From: Anaerovibrio slackiae
Lineage (GTDB): Bacteria; Bacillota; Negativicutes; Selenomonadales; Selenomonadaceae
Direction of reading: 5' to 3'
Assembly: GCF_009695585.1 (NCBI RefSeq)
Contig: NZ_VUNR01000008.1
Location: 1-64,000 of the forward strand
Length of the DNA stretch: 64,000 nt
Part shown: piece by piece, positions 56,384 through 64,000 of the stretch
Numbering within the stretch: position 1 is the stretch's first letter
Layout: each line of letters opens with the position of its first letter
Position numbers and translations under genes: made by a program
The notes under the pieces: generated by a model
Database searches by the model: none
What the model saw: the letters and a program-made list of their open reading frames with translations, nothing else
What the model was told of the DNA's origin: nothing

Positions 56384-57610
56384 TCAGCTCTCCAGGTGCA
56401 GGGTTTTCTTCATGGCAACGCTGCATGCCAGGTCACCCAGCACGTTGCAGCAGGTGGCGCCCATGTCAATCATGGTGTTGACGCTGATATATACCGCCAG
56501 GATACCGGCTGGCAGGCCGGCAATGGCGGACAGTGCCGCAAAGCTGGCGATGGCGGCGCCCGGCACGCCCGGGGTACCGATGGACAGCAGGGTGTTGCTG
56601 AGCATCACTACCACCATCAGCCCCAGGTTCACATCCACGCCGCAGGCGTTGGCAAAGAACACAATCATAAAGGACATGACGATGGATACCGCATCCATAT
56701 TGATGGTGGCCCCCAGAGGCAGGGACAGGGAGGAAATCTCGTTGGGTACTCCCATCTTGTCCGCGCAGCTCTTGGCGATAGGCAGGGTGGCGGAGCTGGA
56801 GCAGGTGCCGAAGGCGTTGAGTGCTGCCGGCATGACAGCTCCGAAAAACTCCCGCAGCCCCATCTTGCCCACCAGCCGTACAATGCCGCCATATACGATA
56901 AGGATGTAGAGCAGCAGGGTGGTGTACAGGGCAATCATGACACCGGCAAGGGAAATAATGGTATCGGTGCCGTTTGCCACCACCACGTTGGCAATAGTGC
57001 AGAAGACGCCGATAGGGGTAAAGTAGATTACCACCCCCACCACCTTCAGGCAGATGGCGTTGACGGCCTCACAGAGCCGGACGAAGGGCTGGGCCTGCTC
57101 CTTGAGGGAGAGGCAGGCGATGCCCACGGCAACTGCGAAGACCAGGATTTGCAGCATGTTGCCCTCGGCAAAGCTGGCAATAGGGTTGGCCGGGATAAGG
57201 TTTTTGACCGTATCCAGCAGGCTGGTGAATTTCATTGCCTGCACTTCTGTTTCAGCCATGGTAATGGAAATGCCCTGGCCAACCCCCAGCATCATAGGCA
57301 GGAAAAGTCCCAGGAGGCTGGCCAGCAGGGTGGTGGTGCAAAAATACAGCAGGGACTGGAAGCCAACCCTGCCTGTGGCAGAAATGCTGCCAATGCCCTG
57401 AATGCCCGTAATCAGGGAGCAGAAGACCAAAGGATAAATCATCATCCTGAGGGCGTTCATATACAGGGAGCTGACTAAATCTACTGCCGGCAGCAGGAAC
57501 TCAAACCGTCCCGGCACCAGCAGCCCGAAGACAATGCCCAGCAGCAGGCCAAGGAAGATGGCAAAGGTTAGGCCGGCACTGCCTTTTTTGGATAAACCGC
57601 TAGTTGACAT
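56384..57610 (-). CDS. Dicarboxylate/amino acid:cation symporter, second paralogue
   Basis: The 408-residue DAACS-family carrier is distinct from the one at 2491. It has MMIYPLVFCSLITGIQG, the serine-rich re-entrant loop NAFGTCSSSATLPIAKSC, SLSLPLGATINMDAVSIVM and SIGTPGVPGAAIASFAALSA. The NMDAV variant in place of NMNGN suggests a different substrate from the first paralogue. GAGGTGTATGT precedes the start. It is monocistronic. Confidence 0.88.
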   Translation of the reverse strand: MSTSGLSKKGSAGLTFAIFLGLLLGIVFGLLVPGRFEFLLPAVDLVSSLYMNALRMMIYPLVFCSLITGIQGIGSISATGRVGFQSLLYFCTTTLLASLLGLFLPMMLGVGQGISITMAETEVQAMKFTSLLDTVKNLIPANPIASFAEGNMLQILVFAVAVGIACLSLKEQAQPFVRLCEAVNAICLKVVGVVIYFTPIGVFCTIANVVVANGTDTIISLAGVMIALYTTLLLYILIVYGGIVRLVGKMGLREFFGAVMPAALNAFGTCSSSATLPIAKSCADKMGVPNEISSLSLPLGATINMDAVSIVMSFMIVFFANACGVDVNLGLMVVVMLSNTLLSIGTPGVPGAAIASFAALSAIAGLPAGILAVYISVNTMIDMGATCCNVLGDLACSVAMKKTLHLES

Positions 57611-57748
57611 ACATACACCTCATTCATAAAAATAGCTAAATGGATAAAATATTTCATACTCCATTTTAATACTAAACATATATGTTGTCAATGAATGACT
57701 GATGTATACATAGAAAACTACTAGGGAAATGGGCATAAAGAAAAGCAC

Positions 57749-57778
57749 AAAAAAGGCTGGAACCATGTTCCAGCCTCG
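57749..57778 (-). terminator. Terminator of tRNA-Glu
   Basis: On the minus strand AGGCTGGAAC and GTTCCAGCCT pair around a 4-base loop and are followed by TTTTTGTGC. Confidence 0.85.
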
Positions 57779-57788
57779 AGCTATCAAT

Positions 57789-57863
57789 TGGTGACGCGTA
57801 AGGGATTCGAACCCTTGAAGCCGCCGTGAGAGGGCGGAGTCTTAACCACTTGACCAACGCGCC
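57789..57863 (-). tRNA. tRNA-Glu (anticodon CTC), CCA encoded
   Basis: On the minus strand the acceptor stem pairs GGCGCGT with ACGCGTC (one G-T). The D-loop has AAGTGGTTAAG. The anticodon stem CCGCC/GGCGG encloses CTCTCAC, giving anticodon CTC, and the T-loop is GGTTCGAATCC. The discriminator is A and CCA is encoded. It lies downstream of gltX, the gene for its own synthetase, on the same strand. Confidence 0.95.
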
Positions 57864-57951
57864 AATGACAATAACTATATTACACTATATTTGAATTTAT
57901 GTCAATAGCTTTTTTGAAAAAAGTTAATTTTTTGTGAGATGGCTTATTCTG

Positions 57952-59424
57952 TCAGCCCTGCACTTTGGCAAGTCCGGCCTGCAGGCGCCTGAAGGATTCC
58001 TCCCTGCCCAGGATGTACAGGATTTCCGTTACGCCGCCAGGGGTGACCTTCTGTCCGGACAGGGCGATGCGTGCCGGCCACATAAAGGTGCCCATCTTGA
58101 TGCCTGACTCGGCAACGCCCGGCTGCAGCATGGCATCAATGCCCTCTGGCGTCCACTCCTGCACTTTTTCCAGGATGGAGATGACTGTCGGCAGGATTTC
58201 CGCTGCTTTCTCCGGGGTGACCTTGTTGCGCTTGTTGGCAAAGAGGTCAGTAGTGTAGTCAGGCAGCTGGCTGAAGAAGCCGATCTGCTCGCCTACCTGG
58301 TTGTAGCGGCTGACGCGGGTGCGAAGCAGGGCGGCCAGGTAGAGCCACTTTTCCTCGCCGATTTTCTCAGGCAGCTCTCCGGCAAAGGCCTTGGCACCGG
58401 CAGCAAAGTCAGCATCGCTCATGGCCTTGAAGTATTCACCGTTTACCCAGTCCAGCTTGTTGTAGTCAAATACCGCAGGGGATTTGCTGAGGCCGTCCAG
58501 ATTGAACTTTTCAATCAGCTCGTCCATGGTGAAGATTTCCTGCTCGGACTTCGGGCTCCAGCCCAGCAGGGCTACGTAGTTGGTAATGGCCTCCGGCAGG
58601 TAGCCCATGTCCACCAGCTGGCTGAAGCCAGTGGCGCCGTGGCGCTTGGAAAGCTTGGAAACGGAGCCGTCCTCGTTCTTGCCCATTACAGGCGGCAGGT
58701 GGATGAAGGCAGGCGGCTCCCAGCCCAGGAACTGGTATAAAAGCACATGCTTCGGGGTGGAGGTGATGAACTCGGTGCCCCGGATGACATGGGTAATGCT
58801 CATGAGGTGGTCATCAATGACGTTGGCGAAGTTGTAGGTAGGCATGCCGTCCTGCTTCAGGATAACCTGGTCCTCCAGGGTTTCGTTCTGGAAGCTGATA
58901 TGGCCGTGGACGGCATCGTTGAAGGCGGTCTCGCCGGTCAGCGGCATCTTCTGGCGGATGACATAAGGCCTGCCCTCTGCCAGGTACTGGTCGATGGTCT
59001 CCTGAGGCAGGTCGCGGCATGCCCTGTTGTAGCCGCCGAACGCCTTGGCATCCCCTGCCTCCTGGGCCTCGTGCTGTTCCTCGCTGGAATCACCGCAGAA
59101 GCAGCGGTAGGCATGTCCCCGGGCAATCAGCTCCTCGGCATACTTCTTGTAGATGTCCAGCCGCTGGCTCTGAATGTATGGGCCGCAGTCACCGCCGATG
59201 TCAGGTCCCTCGTTAGGCACGATATGGGCAGCGGCAAGGGTGCGGTTAATGAAATCCACGGCATCAGCTACGAAACGCTTCTGGTCGGTGTCCTCGATGC
59301 GCAGCAGAAAATCTCCGTCATTTGCCTTGGCAAAAAGATAAGCGTACAGCGCGGTACGCAGGTTGCCGATGTGCATGTAGCCTGTCGGGCTAGGGGCAAA
59401 TCGGGTACGGATACGGTCACTCAT
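57952..59424 (-). CDS. gltX: Glutamyl-tRNA synthetase
   Basis: The 490-residue class I synthetase has the HIGH-type motif APSPTGYMHIGNLRTALYAY and the KMSKS-type motif SKLSKRHGATGF. The N-terminal Rossmann fold with the RIEDTDQKR segment is typical. The C-terminal anticodon-binding domain is full length. It charges tRNA-Glu and possibly, as a non-discriminating enzyme, tRNA-Gln. The ATG follows AAAGGAGAGCTTTCAAC. tRNA-Glu lies about 90 bases downstream. Confidence 0.95.
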   Translation of the reverse strand: MSDRIRTRFAPSPTGYMHIGNLRTALYAYLFAKANDGDFLLRIEDTDQKRFVADAVDFINRTLAAAHIVPNEGPDIGGDCGPYIQSQRLDIYKKYAEELIARGHAYRCFCGDSSEEQHEAQEAGDAKAFGGYNRACRDLPQETIDQYLAEGRPYVIRQKMPLTGETAFNDAVHGHISFQNETLEDQVILKQDGMPTYNFANVIDDHLMSITHVIRGTEFITSTPKHVLLYQFLGWEPPAFIHLPPVMGKNEDGSVSKLSKRHGATGFSQLVDMGYLPEAITNYVALLGWSPKSEQEIFTMDELIEKFNLDGLSKSPAVFDYNKLDWVNGEYFKAMSDADFAAGAKAFAGELPEKIGEEKWLYLAALLRTRVSRYNQVGEQIGFFSQLPDYTTDLFANKRNKVTPEKAAEILPTVISILEKVQEWTPEGIDAMLQPGVAESGIKMGTFMWPARIALSGQKVTPGGVTEILYILGREESFRRLQAGLAKVQG

Positions 59425-59477
59425 GTTGAAAGCTCTCCTTTATAATATATGATATGCAAATAATTTTTCCTTCTCAA

Positions 59478-59506
59478 AGTGTAAACAAAATTGCAATTTG
59501 TGTCAA
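59478..59506 (-). promoter_or_regulatory. Promoter of gltX
   Basis: On the minus strand TTGACA and TACACT are separated by 17 bases, about 55 bases from the start codon. Confidence 0.7.
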
Positions 59507-59547
59507 GGAATATAAGCAATTGGCAATACTGCATCTGACTATAAATC

Positions 59548-59592
59548 TGGCTATAGTAAAAATATCTTTATTGGCTATTTTAGTTATAGCCA
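59548..59592 (+). promoter_or_regulatory. Candidate operator upstream of pdxST
   Basis: TGGCTAT (59572) and ATAGCCA (ending 59592) form a palindrome with a 7-base spacer. A further direct half-site, TGGCTATA, lies at 59548. A TATAAT at 59601 is suitably placed downstream but has a poor -35, which would suit activation by a MocR-type PdxR. No pdxR gene is in the window. Confidence 0.45.
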
Positions 59593-59716
59593 AATGCGTA
59601 TATAATTACAATCGTTCAAGGCTGACGGACAAACATAGAAAGACTATATGTAAACGTTATATACAGAAAGTTGTCAATATAGCGGTATGCAGAATGATGA
59701 AGGTGAGGATTTAATT

Positions 59717-60604
59717 ATGAGCGAGCAGAAAACAGAGAATAGATATGAGCTGAACAAGCAGCTGGCACAGATGCTGAAGGGCGGCGTCATCATGGACGTT
59801 ACCACTCCTGAGCAGGCAAGGGTTGCCGAGGCGGCAGGTGCCTGCGCTGTCATGGCGCTGGAGAGGATTCCGGCTGATATCCGCGCCGCAGGCGGCGTAT
59901 CCCGCATGAGCGACCCGAAGATGATCAAGGGCATCCAGGAGGCTGTTTCCATTCCTGTCATGGCCAAGTGCCGTATCGGCCACTTTGTAGAGGCGCAGGT
60001 TCTGGAAGCTATTGAGATTGACTATATTGACGAGAGCGAGGTTCTCTCTCCGGCTGATAATGTTTATCATATTGACAAGCATCAGTTCAAGGTGCCTTTT
60101 GTCTGCGGTGCCAAGGATTTGGGCGAGGCACTGCGCCGCATCAGCGAGGGTGCTTCCATGATCCGCACCAAGGGCGAGCCGGGTACCGGCGATATTATTC
60201 AGGCTGTGCAGCACATGCGCAAGATTAATGCAGAGATTGCCCGGGTGGCTTCTTTGCAGAAGGATGAGCTTTTCGAGGCTGCCAAGGAGCTCCGGGTGCC
60301 TTATGACCTGGTGCAGTATGTGCATGAGAACCGTCGCCTGCCTGTAGTGAACTTTGCTGCCGGTGGCGTGGCAACTCCTGCTGATGCTGCCCTGATGATG
60401 CAGCTGGGTGCGGAGGGCGTCTTCGTAGGTTCCGGTATCTTCAAGTCCGGCAACCCTGAGAAGCGTGCGGCAGCTATCGTCCAGTCCGTTACCAACTACA
60501 GGAATGCTGACCTGATTGCCCGTCTTTCCGAGGATCTGGGCGAAGCAATGGTGGGCATCAATGAGGATGAAATCAGCCTGCTGATGGCAGAGCGCGGCAA
60601 ATAA
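59717..60604 (+). CDS. pdxS: Pyridoxal 5'-phosphate synthase lyase subunit
   Basis: The 295-residue TIM-barrel subunit has [40 protein letters not shown] and the phosphate loop [20 protein letters not shown], all typical of PdxS. With PdxT it makes PLP from ribose 5-phosphate, glyceraldehyde 3-phosphate and glutamine-derived ammonia. The start at 59717 follows AAGGTGAGGATTTAATT. An in-frame start at 59687 is less likely. pdxT follows in the same operon. The product also supplies PLP to enzymes such as SufS and IlvA. Confidence 0.96.
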   Translation: MSEQKTENRYELNKQLAQMLKGGVIMDVTTPEQARVAEAAGACAVMALERIPADIRAAGGVSRMSDPKMIKGIQEAVSIPVMAKCRIGHFVEAQVLEAIEIDYIDESEVLSPADNVYHIDKHQFKVPFVCGAKDLGEALRRISEGASMIRTKGEPGTGDIIQAVQHMRKINAEIARVASLQKDELFEAAKELRVPYDLVQYVHENRRLPVVNFAAGGVATPADAALMMQLGAEGVFVGSGIFKSGNPEKRAAAIVQSVTNYRNADLIARLSEDLGEAMVGINEDEISLLMAERGK

Positions 60605-60643
60605 GAAGGTAAATTAAGACGATAAATAAGAAGGTGCTGTTTT

Positions 60644-61243
60644 ATGAAAATAGCTGTTTTGGCTTTGCAGGGAGCCTTTATAGAGCATGAGAAGGTTTTG
60701 TCGGAGCTGGGGGCAGAGTGCATTGAGCTCCGCAATGCCGAGGATTTGCAGCAGGATTTTGATGCCCTGGTGCTGCCGGGTGGCGAAAGCACCGTGCAGG
60801 GCAAGCTCCTTAGGGAAAGCGGCATGTTTGAGCCATTGAAGGAGCGCATTGAGGCCGGGATGCCGGTTCTGGCTACCTGTGCCGGGATGATTCTGCTGGC
60901 TGACCATATTGCCGATGACGATACCCGTCATTTTGCCACTATCCCGATGACCGTAAAGCGCAATGCTTATGGGCGGCAGCTGGGCAGCTTCCACGCCTAT
61001 GGGGAGCTGGAGACGGTAGGGCAGGTGCCTATGACCTTTATCCGGGCACCTTATGTGGTGTCCGTGGAGGATGGCGTCGAAATGCTGGCACAGGTGGATG
61101 GCCGCATCGTGGCAGTCCGCTATGGCAATCAGCTGGCCCTGGCCTTCCATCCGGAGCTGGATGCTGACCGGCAGGTGCACAGCCTCTTTACGGAGATGGT
61201 GGAGGCATACCTTCATGGCAGCCAGCAGCGCCATAGTGCCTGA
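60644..61243 (+). CDS. pdxT: Pyridoxal 5'-phosphate synthase glutaminase subunit
   Basis: The 199-residue class I amidotransferase-fold subunit has LPGGESTVQGKLLRESG, the nucleophile cysteine in LATCAGMILLA, and the C-terminal His-Glu pair in LAFHPELDADRQVHSLF. It releases ammonia from glutamine and channels it to PdxS. AAGGTGCTGTTTT precedes the ATG. It is 39 bases after pdxS, and the two form a complete vitamin B6 pathway. Confidence 0.95.
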   Translation: MKIAVLALQGAFIEHEKVLSELGAECIELRNAEDLQQDFDALVLPGGESTVQGKLLRESGMFEPLKERIEAGMPVLATCAGMILLADHIADDDTRHFATIPMTVKRNAYGRQLGSFHAYGELETVGQVPMTFIRAPYVVSVEDGVEMLAQVDGRIVAVRYGNQLALAFHPELDADRQVHSLFTEMVEAYLHGSQQRHSA

Positions 61244-61328
61244 GTTGTGCTTGCTTCGGCATTGCTATGGTGTTAGGGCTGTACTTCTTTCAGCAGTGCA
61301 ATAAAACAGGAAATATGTATTATAAAAA

Positions 61329-61366
61329 TGGGACTTTGCGTTTATTGCAGAGTCTTATTTTTTACC
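61329..61366 (+). terminator. Terminator of pdxST
   Basis: GGGACTTTGC and GCAGAGTCTT form an imperfect stem around a 7-base loop, followed by ATTTTTT. Confidence 0.65.
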
Positions 61367-61413
61367 CAAAAGATCTAAATTAATTTAAAGTAATAAAACA
61401 TCTAGCTTGAGTA

Positions 61414-61442
61414 TTGAATTTTAAAACTGATAGTGCTATACT
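61414..61442 (+). promoter_or_regulatory. Promoter of the Cache chemoreceptor gene
   Basis: TTGAAT and TATACT are separated by 17 bases, about 35 bases before the start. Confidence 0.6.
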
Positions 61443-61474
61443 TTAATCGTAATTGTCAGAATATTTATAGGGAG

Positions 61475-63277
61475 ATGATTAAATTGCGATTTGATTCAGT
61501 CAGGCAGCGGCTAGTAATGCTGTTTGTCCTGCTAAGTGCGGTGGCGACCGTATCAGTAGGTGGCTATTTTATCTTTTCGATTATTGAGCAGAATGAGGAG
61601 GCATCCGCCAGCTATCGGACTATGATGGAGGACGCCTTTGACAGGGAAATCAAGCTGCAGACAGAGGGGCTGGTGTCCTCCCTGAACGGTATTTATGAGG
61701 AGCAGAAGGCAGGTGCCCTGACCGAGGAGCAGGCAAAGAAGCTTGCCATTGCCACTATCAAGGCGAACCGCTATGATAACGGCAAGGGATACTTTTTTGC
61801 TGATGACAAGGCAACAGGGGTCTGCGTAGCTCATGCCACCCTCGGGGCGAAGGTAGAGGGCAAGCGGCGCATTGATGACAAGGACAGCCATGGGGGCTCC
61901 TATATGCAGGAGATTTTCAAGGCAGCAACCAGCAGCCCGGAGGGGGGCTACTCCAATTTTTATTTCCCGAAGCCGGGAGAAACGGAGGATTTGCCGAAGC
62001 GGGGCTATTCCATGGAGTTTAAGCCTTATGGGTGGATTATCTGCACAGGTACCTGGACTGATTATATTGATGCTGCCGTGGCGGAGCATGAGGCAAAGGC
62101 TGATGAGGCGCTGTGGCATCAGATTGCGGTATCCGTGGTGCTGCTGATTGTTTTGGAGGCGTTGATTATCCTCTGGGGCATGAATCTGGCTGCCGGTTTT
62201 GCCAAGCCTATCGGCAGTGCTACAGCTGCGCTGGAGCAGTTTGCAGCCGGGGATTTCAAGTCAGATTTGCAGCATCTGGACGGGAGCCGCAGCGACGAGC
62301 TGGGAGCTATGGCAAGGGCACTGAAAACGGTGCAAAGCTCCATGCACGAGCTGGTTAAGCATGTGCAGGCATCGGCTGACCAGGTGGCAGGCCATGCAGG
62401 GCAGCTGACAAATATCTCGGAGCAGTCGGCTCAGGCAAGCACCCAGTCGGCCGGGGCGATTACAGGTGTGGCTGAGGCGGCAGCAGGTCAGCTGGAGGCC
62501 GTTAATTCCGCGGTGGCAGCCCTGGAAAGGCTGTCTGCTGGCATGCAGGATGTTGACGAGGATGTCAAAAAGAGCGTGGAGCAGACAGAGATGGCACGGC
62601 AGGCTTCCCATGATGGCAGCCAGGTAATCAGCCAGGCCCTGGGCGGCATGAAGGCGCTGCAGCAGGCGGTGGCAGATTCGGCACGGGTGGTCAACCAGCT
62701 GGGGGAGCGTTCCCATACCATCGGGGAGATTACGGATACTATTACCGGCATTGCGGGCCAGACAAACCTTTTGGCGCTGAATGCTGCTATTGAGGCAGCA
62801 AGGGCCGGGGAGGTAGGCCGCGGCTTTGCCGTAGTGGCAGAGGAAATCAGGAAGCTGGCGGAGCAGTCCCAGGATGCTGCCAGCCGTATTGCGGCTCTTA
62901 TCGGCGAAATTCAGCAGGATACCCAGTCGGCTGTAAACAGCATGGTGAAGGGCAAGGCAATGACGGATGATGCCCTGAAAATGGCAGAGGATGCAGGAGC
63001 TGCCTTTGACCATGTGGACGGGGCTGTGGCACAGGCTGCGGAGAAGTCCAACGAGATTGCAGACATGGTTCAGGAAGCCACAGACCATACGCGGAAAGTA
63101 TTTGAAGCGGTGGAAAAGGTGCGCGACATGAGCAGCAAGATTTCTGATGATTCCCAGAGCGTTTCGGCAGCCACTGAGGAGCAGTCTGCTTCTGAGGAAG
63201 AAATGGCGGCCGCCTGCCAGCAGCTTTCCCGTATGGCGGAGGAGCTGGCCGAGGGCATCCACAAATTCAGGGTGTAA
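61475..63277 (+). CDS. Methyl-accepting chemotaxis protein with a Cache sensor
   Basis: The 600-residue transmembrane receptor has helix 1 at about 10-35 ([20 protein letters not shown]) and a periplasmic single-Cache domain of about 150 residues ([56 protein letters not shown]). Helix 2 ([17 protein letters not shown]), a HAMP linker and a long MCP coiled coil with the tip [20 protein letters not shown] follow. Single-Cache receptors sense small organic acids. GGGAG sits nine bases before an in-frame TTG at 61484, which may be the true start. The ATG at 61475 is too close to it. Confidence 0.9.
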   Translation: MIKLRFDSVRQRLVMLFVLLSAVATVSVGGYFIFSIIEQNEEASASYRTMMEDAFDREIKLQTEGLVSSLNGIYEEQKAGALTEEQAKKLAIATIKANRYDNGKGYFFADDKATGVCVAHATLGAKVEGKRRIDDKDSHGGSYMQEIFKAATSSPEGGYSNFYFPKPGETEDLPKRGYSMEFKPYGWIICTGTWTDYIDAAVAEHEAKADEALWHQIAVSVVLLIVLEALIILWGMNLAAGFAKPIGSATAALEQFAAGDFKSDLQHLDGSRSDELGAMARALKTVQSSMHELVKHVQASADQVAGHAGQLTNISEQSAQASTQSAGAITGVAEAAAGQLEAVNSAVAALERLSAGMQDVDEDVKKSVEQTEMARQASHDGSQVISQALGGMKALQQAVADSARVVNQLGERSHTIGEITDTITGIAGQTNLLALNAAIEAARAGEVGRGFAVVAEEIRKLAEQSQDAASRIAALIGEIQQDTQSAVNSMVKGKAMTDDALKMAEDAGAAFDHVDGAVAQAAEKSNEIADMVQEATDHTRKVFEAVEKVRDMSSKISDDSQSVSAATEEQSASEEEMAAACQQLSRMAEELAEGIHKFRV

Positions 63278-63332
63278 TTTTGCCTGGCCGGTGTAAAGTT
63301 ACGGCAGCAAAACAACGATATAGTGTATGTGG

Positions 63333-63368
63333 GGCTGGTGCAGCTTGTCTGCGCCAGCTTTTTTATTT
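63333..63368 (+). terminator. Terminator after the Cache chemoreceptor
   Basis: GGCTGGTGCAG pairs with CTGCGCCAGCT around a 5-base loop and is followed by TTTTTATTTT. Confidence 0.8.
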
Positions 63369-63589
63369 TATTCTTTGTGTTTTTAAGGAGTATGCTGTTT
63401 GAAGAACAACACCTTGGAGATTGCAGCCTGACCGGAAGGTCGGACTACAATTGAAGTAATTTGCACTTGGTATTTGTATAAGGCCTTCCGATGGATTTTT
63501 GGCAGGGAGCCTTTTGGTGGCTGATGAGCAGCCAGAGGCTTCTTTGTGTTAGTGTGCTTAATTTGCGAAAATCGTCAGGAGGAAAAACA
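63369..63589. other. Intergenic region with a second hairpin
   Basis: This stretch has no supported gene. GAGCCTTTTGGTGGCTG and CAGCCAGAGGCTTC (63506-63544) form an imperfect hairpin followed by TTTG. GACCGGAAGGTC near 63431 is a small dyad. The hairpin lies about 45 bases before the GNAT start and could be a leader attenuator or a remnant terminator. Confidence 0.4.
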
Positions 63590-64000
63590 ATGAGCAAGAA
63601 TTTTATCCATAATAATGACCGTATTAATGGAAGTAATGGTGGCCATAGCAATAGTGAACGGATGAGCATCGGGAAATTTGTTAATGGCAATAACAGGGTA
63701 ATTATCCGTCATGAGCGGCAGGATGAGCAGCGGCAGGTGGAAAGCCTGGTGCGGGAGTCCTTTTGGAACGTGTATCGTCCCGGCTGTCTTGAGCATTATG
63801 TGCTGAACCAGCTGAGGCAGGATGAGGCGTTTGTGCCGGAGCTGAACTTTGTTATGGAACTTGAAGGCGGGCTGATCGGTCAGGTTATTTTCATGAGGGC
63901 GGAAATCAAGGCTGATGATGGCAGGAGCATTCCCATCATGACCATGGGGCCTATCTGCATTGCGCCTGAATACAAGCGGCAGGGCTATGGGAAAATCCTG
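63590..64000 (+). CDS. GNAT-family N-acetyltransferase, C-terminally truncated by the window edge
   Basis: The ATG follows AGGAGGAAAAACA and the frame is open to the end of the window (137 codons seen). After a polar Asn/Gly-rich start (MSKNFIHNNDRINGSNGGHS) the GNAT core begins at about residue 37: VIIRHERQDEQRQVESLV, then an FVMELEGGLIGQVIF strand and the acetyl-CoA-binding region GPICIAPEYKRQGYGKIL. The AxxYKRQGYG loop matches YhbS-type acetyltransferases. The substrate is unknown. Confidence 0.8.
   Translation, partial: MSKNFIHNNDRINGSNGGHSNSERMSIGKFVNGNNRVIIRHERQDEQRQVESLVRESFWNVYRPGCLEHYVLNQLRQDEAFVPELNFVMELEGGLIGQVIFMRAEIKADDGRSIPIMTMGPICIAPEYKRQGYGKIL

Overview
The window is chromosomal DNA of moderate G+C content. 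It most resembles an anaerobic diderm Firmicute of the Negativicutes (Selenomonas, Mitsuokella or Anaerovibrio type). This is an inference from gene content: strong AGGAGG-type ribosome sites, a SufCBDSU iron-sulfur operon with the Firmicute scaffold SufU, a phosphoheptose isomerase that implies LPS, a class III (oxygen-sensitive) ribonucleotide reductase, DUF3793 beside a flavodoxin, and PdxST vitamin B6 synthesis. I found no rRNA, prophage or CRISPR array.

Layout. 1-130 is the tail and right-end hairpin of an IS200/IS605-type tnpB element. 136-9446 carries a SorC regulator, a YitT membrane protein, a dicarboxylate/amino-acid symporter, DNA polymerase IV and a potassium-uptake operon of one trkA with two different trkH genes. 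9553-14301 holds a SIS isomerase, several small proteins, a minimal nucleotidyltransferase/HEPN pair and a Fur-box-controlled DUF3793-flavodoxin operon. 14550-17408 is a hybrid sensor kinase with two periplasmic solute-binding domains. 17587-22529 is the suf operon behind a well-formed promoter and operator. 23509-26833 has a DnaA-domain-I-like small protein, a predicted small RNA, a thioesterase and two low-complexity surface or scaffold proteins. 27142-31429 has ptsHI, ung, tRNA-Gln and rpsF-rpsR. 31502-38976 has a ClC channel, a translationally coupled deoR/sulfatase/radical-SAM operon, a soluble PocR chemoreceptor and asparaginase. 39009-42917 is an AT-rich two-gene island of DUF262 proteins, a likely defence system. 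43035-51401 has ilvA, an AraC regulator, an NlpC/P60 hydrolase and a split nrdD with nrdG. 51641-64000 has an MFS exporter, panC-panD, mscS, a second symporter, tRNA-Glu with gltX, pdxST, a Cache chemoreceptor and a truncated GNAT gene.

Two things stand out. First, four copies of a non-coding, nested inverted-repeat element lie at 22530-23422, 30067-30330, 44307-45350 and 53186-53566. Their shared end (ATTTCAGTTT.TCGTAGTGC) directly follows a gene's TAA stop in every copy. Full copies are two inverted half-units around a conserved core, and each half carries a slot, bounded by CTGTTCAGA and TCTGAACAG, whose content varies from nearly empty to long. Second, the anaerobic ribonucleotide reductase is split: the catalytic barrel (48214-50499) lacks the usual C-terminal glycyl-radical segment, which is encoded by a separate small gene (50549-50833) between it and the activase nrdG. 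The nrdD promoter carries two NrdR boxes 32 bp apart, and DnaA-box clusters sit upstream.

Coordinates, motifs and repeats were read directly from the sequence. Functions come from family recognition without a database search.
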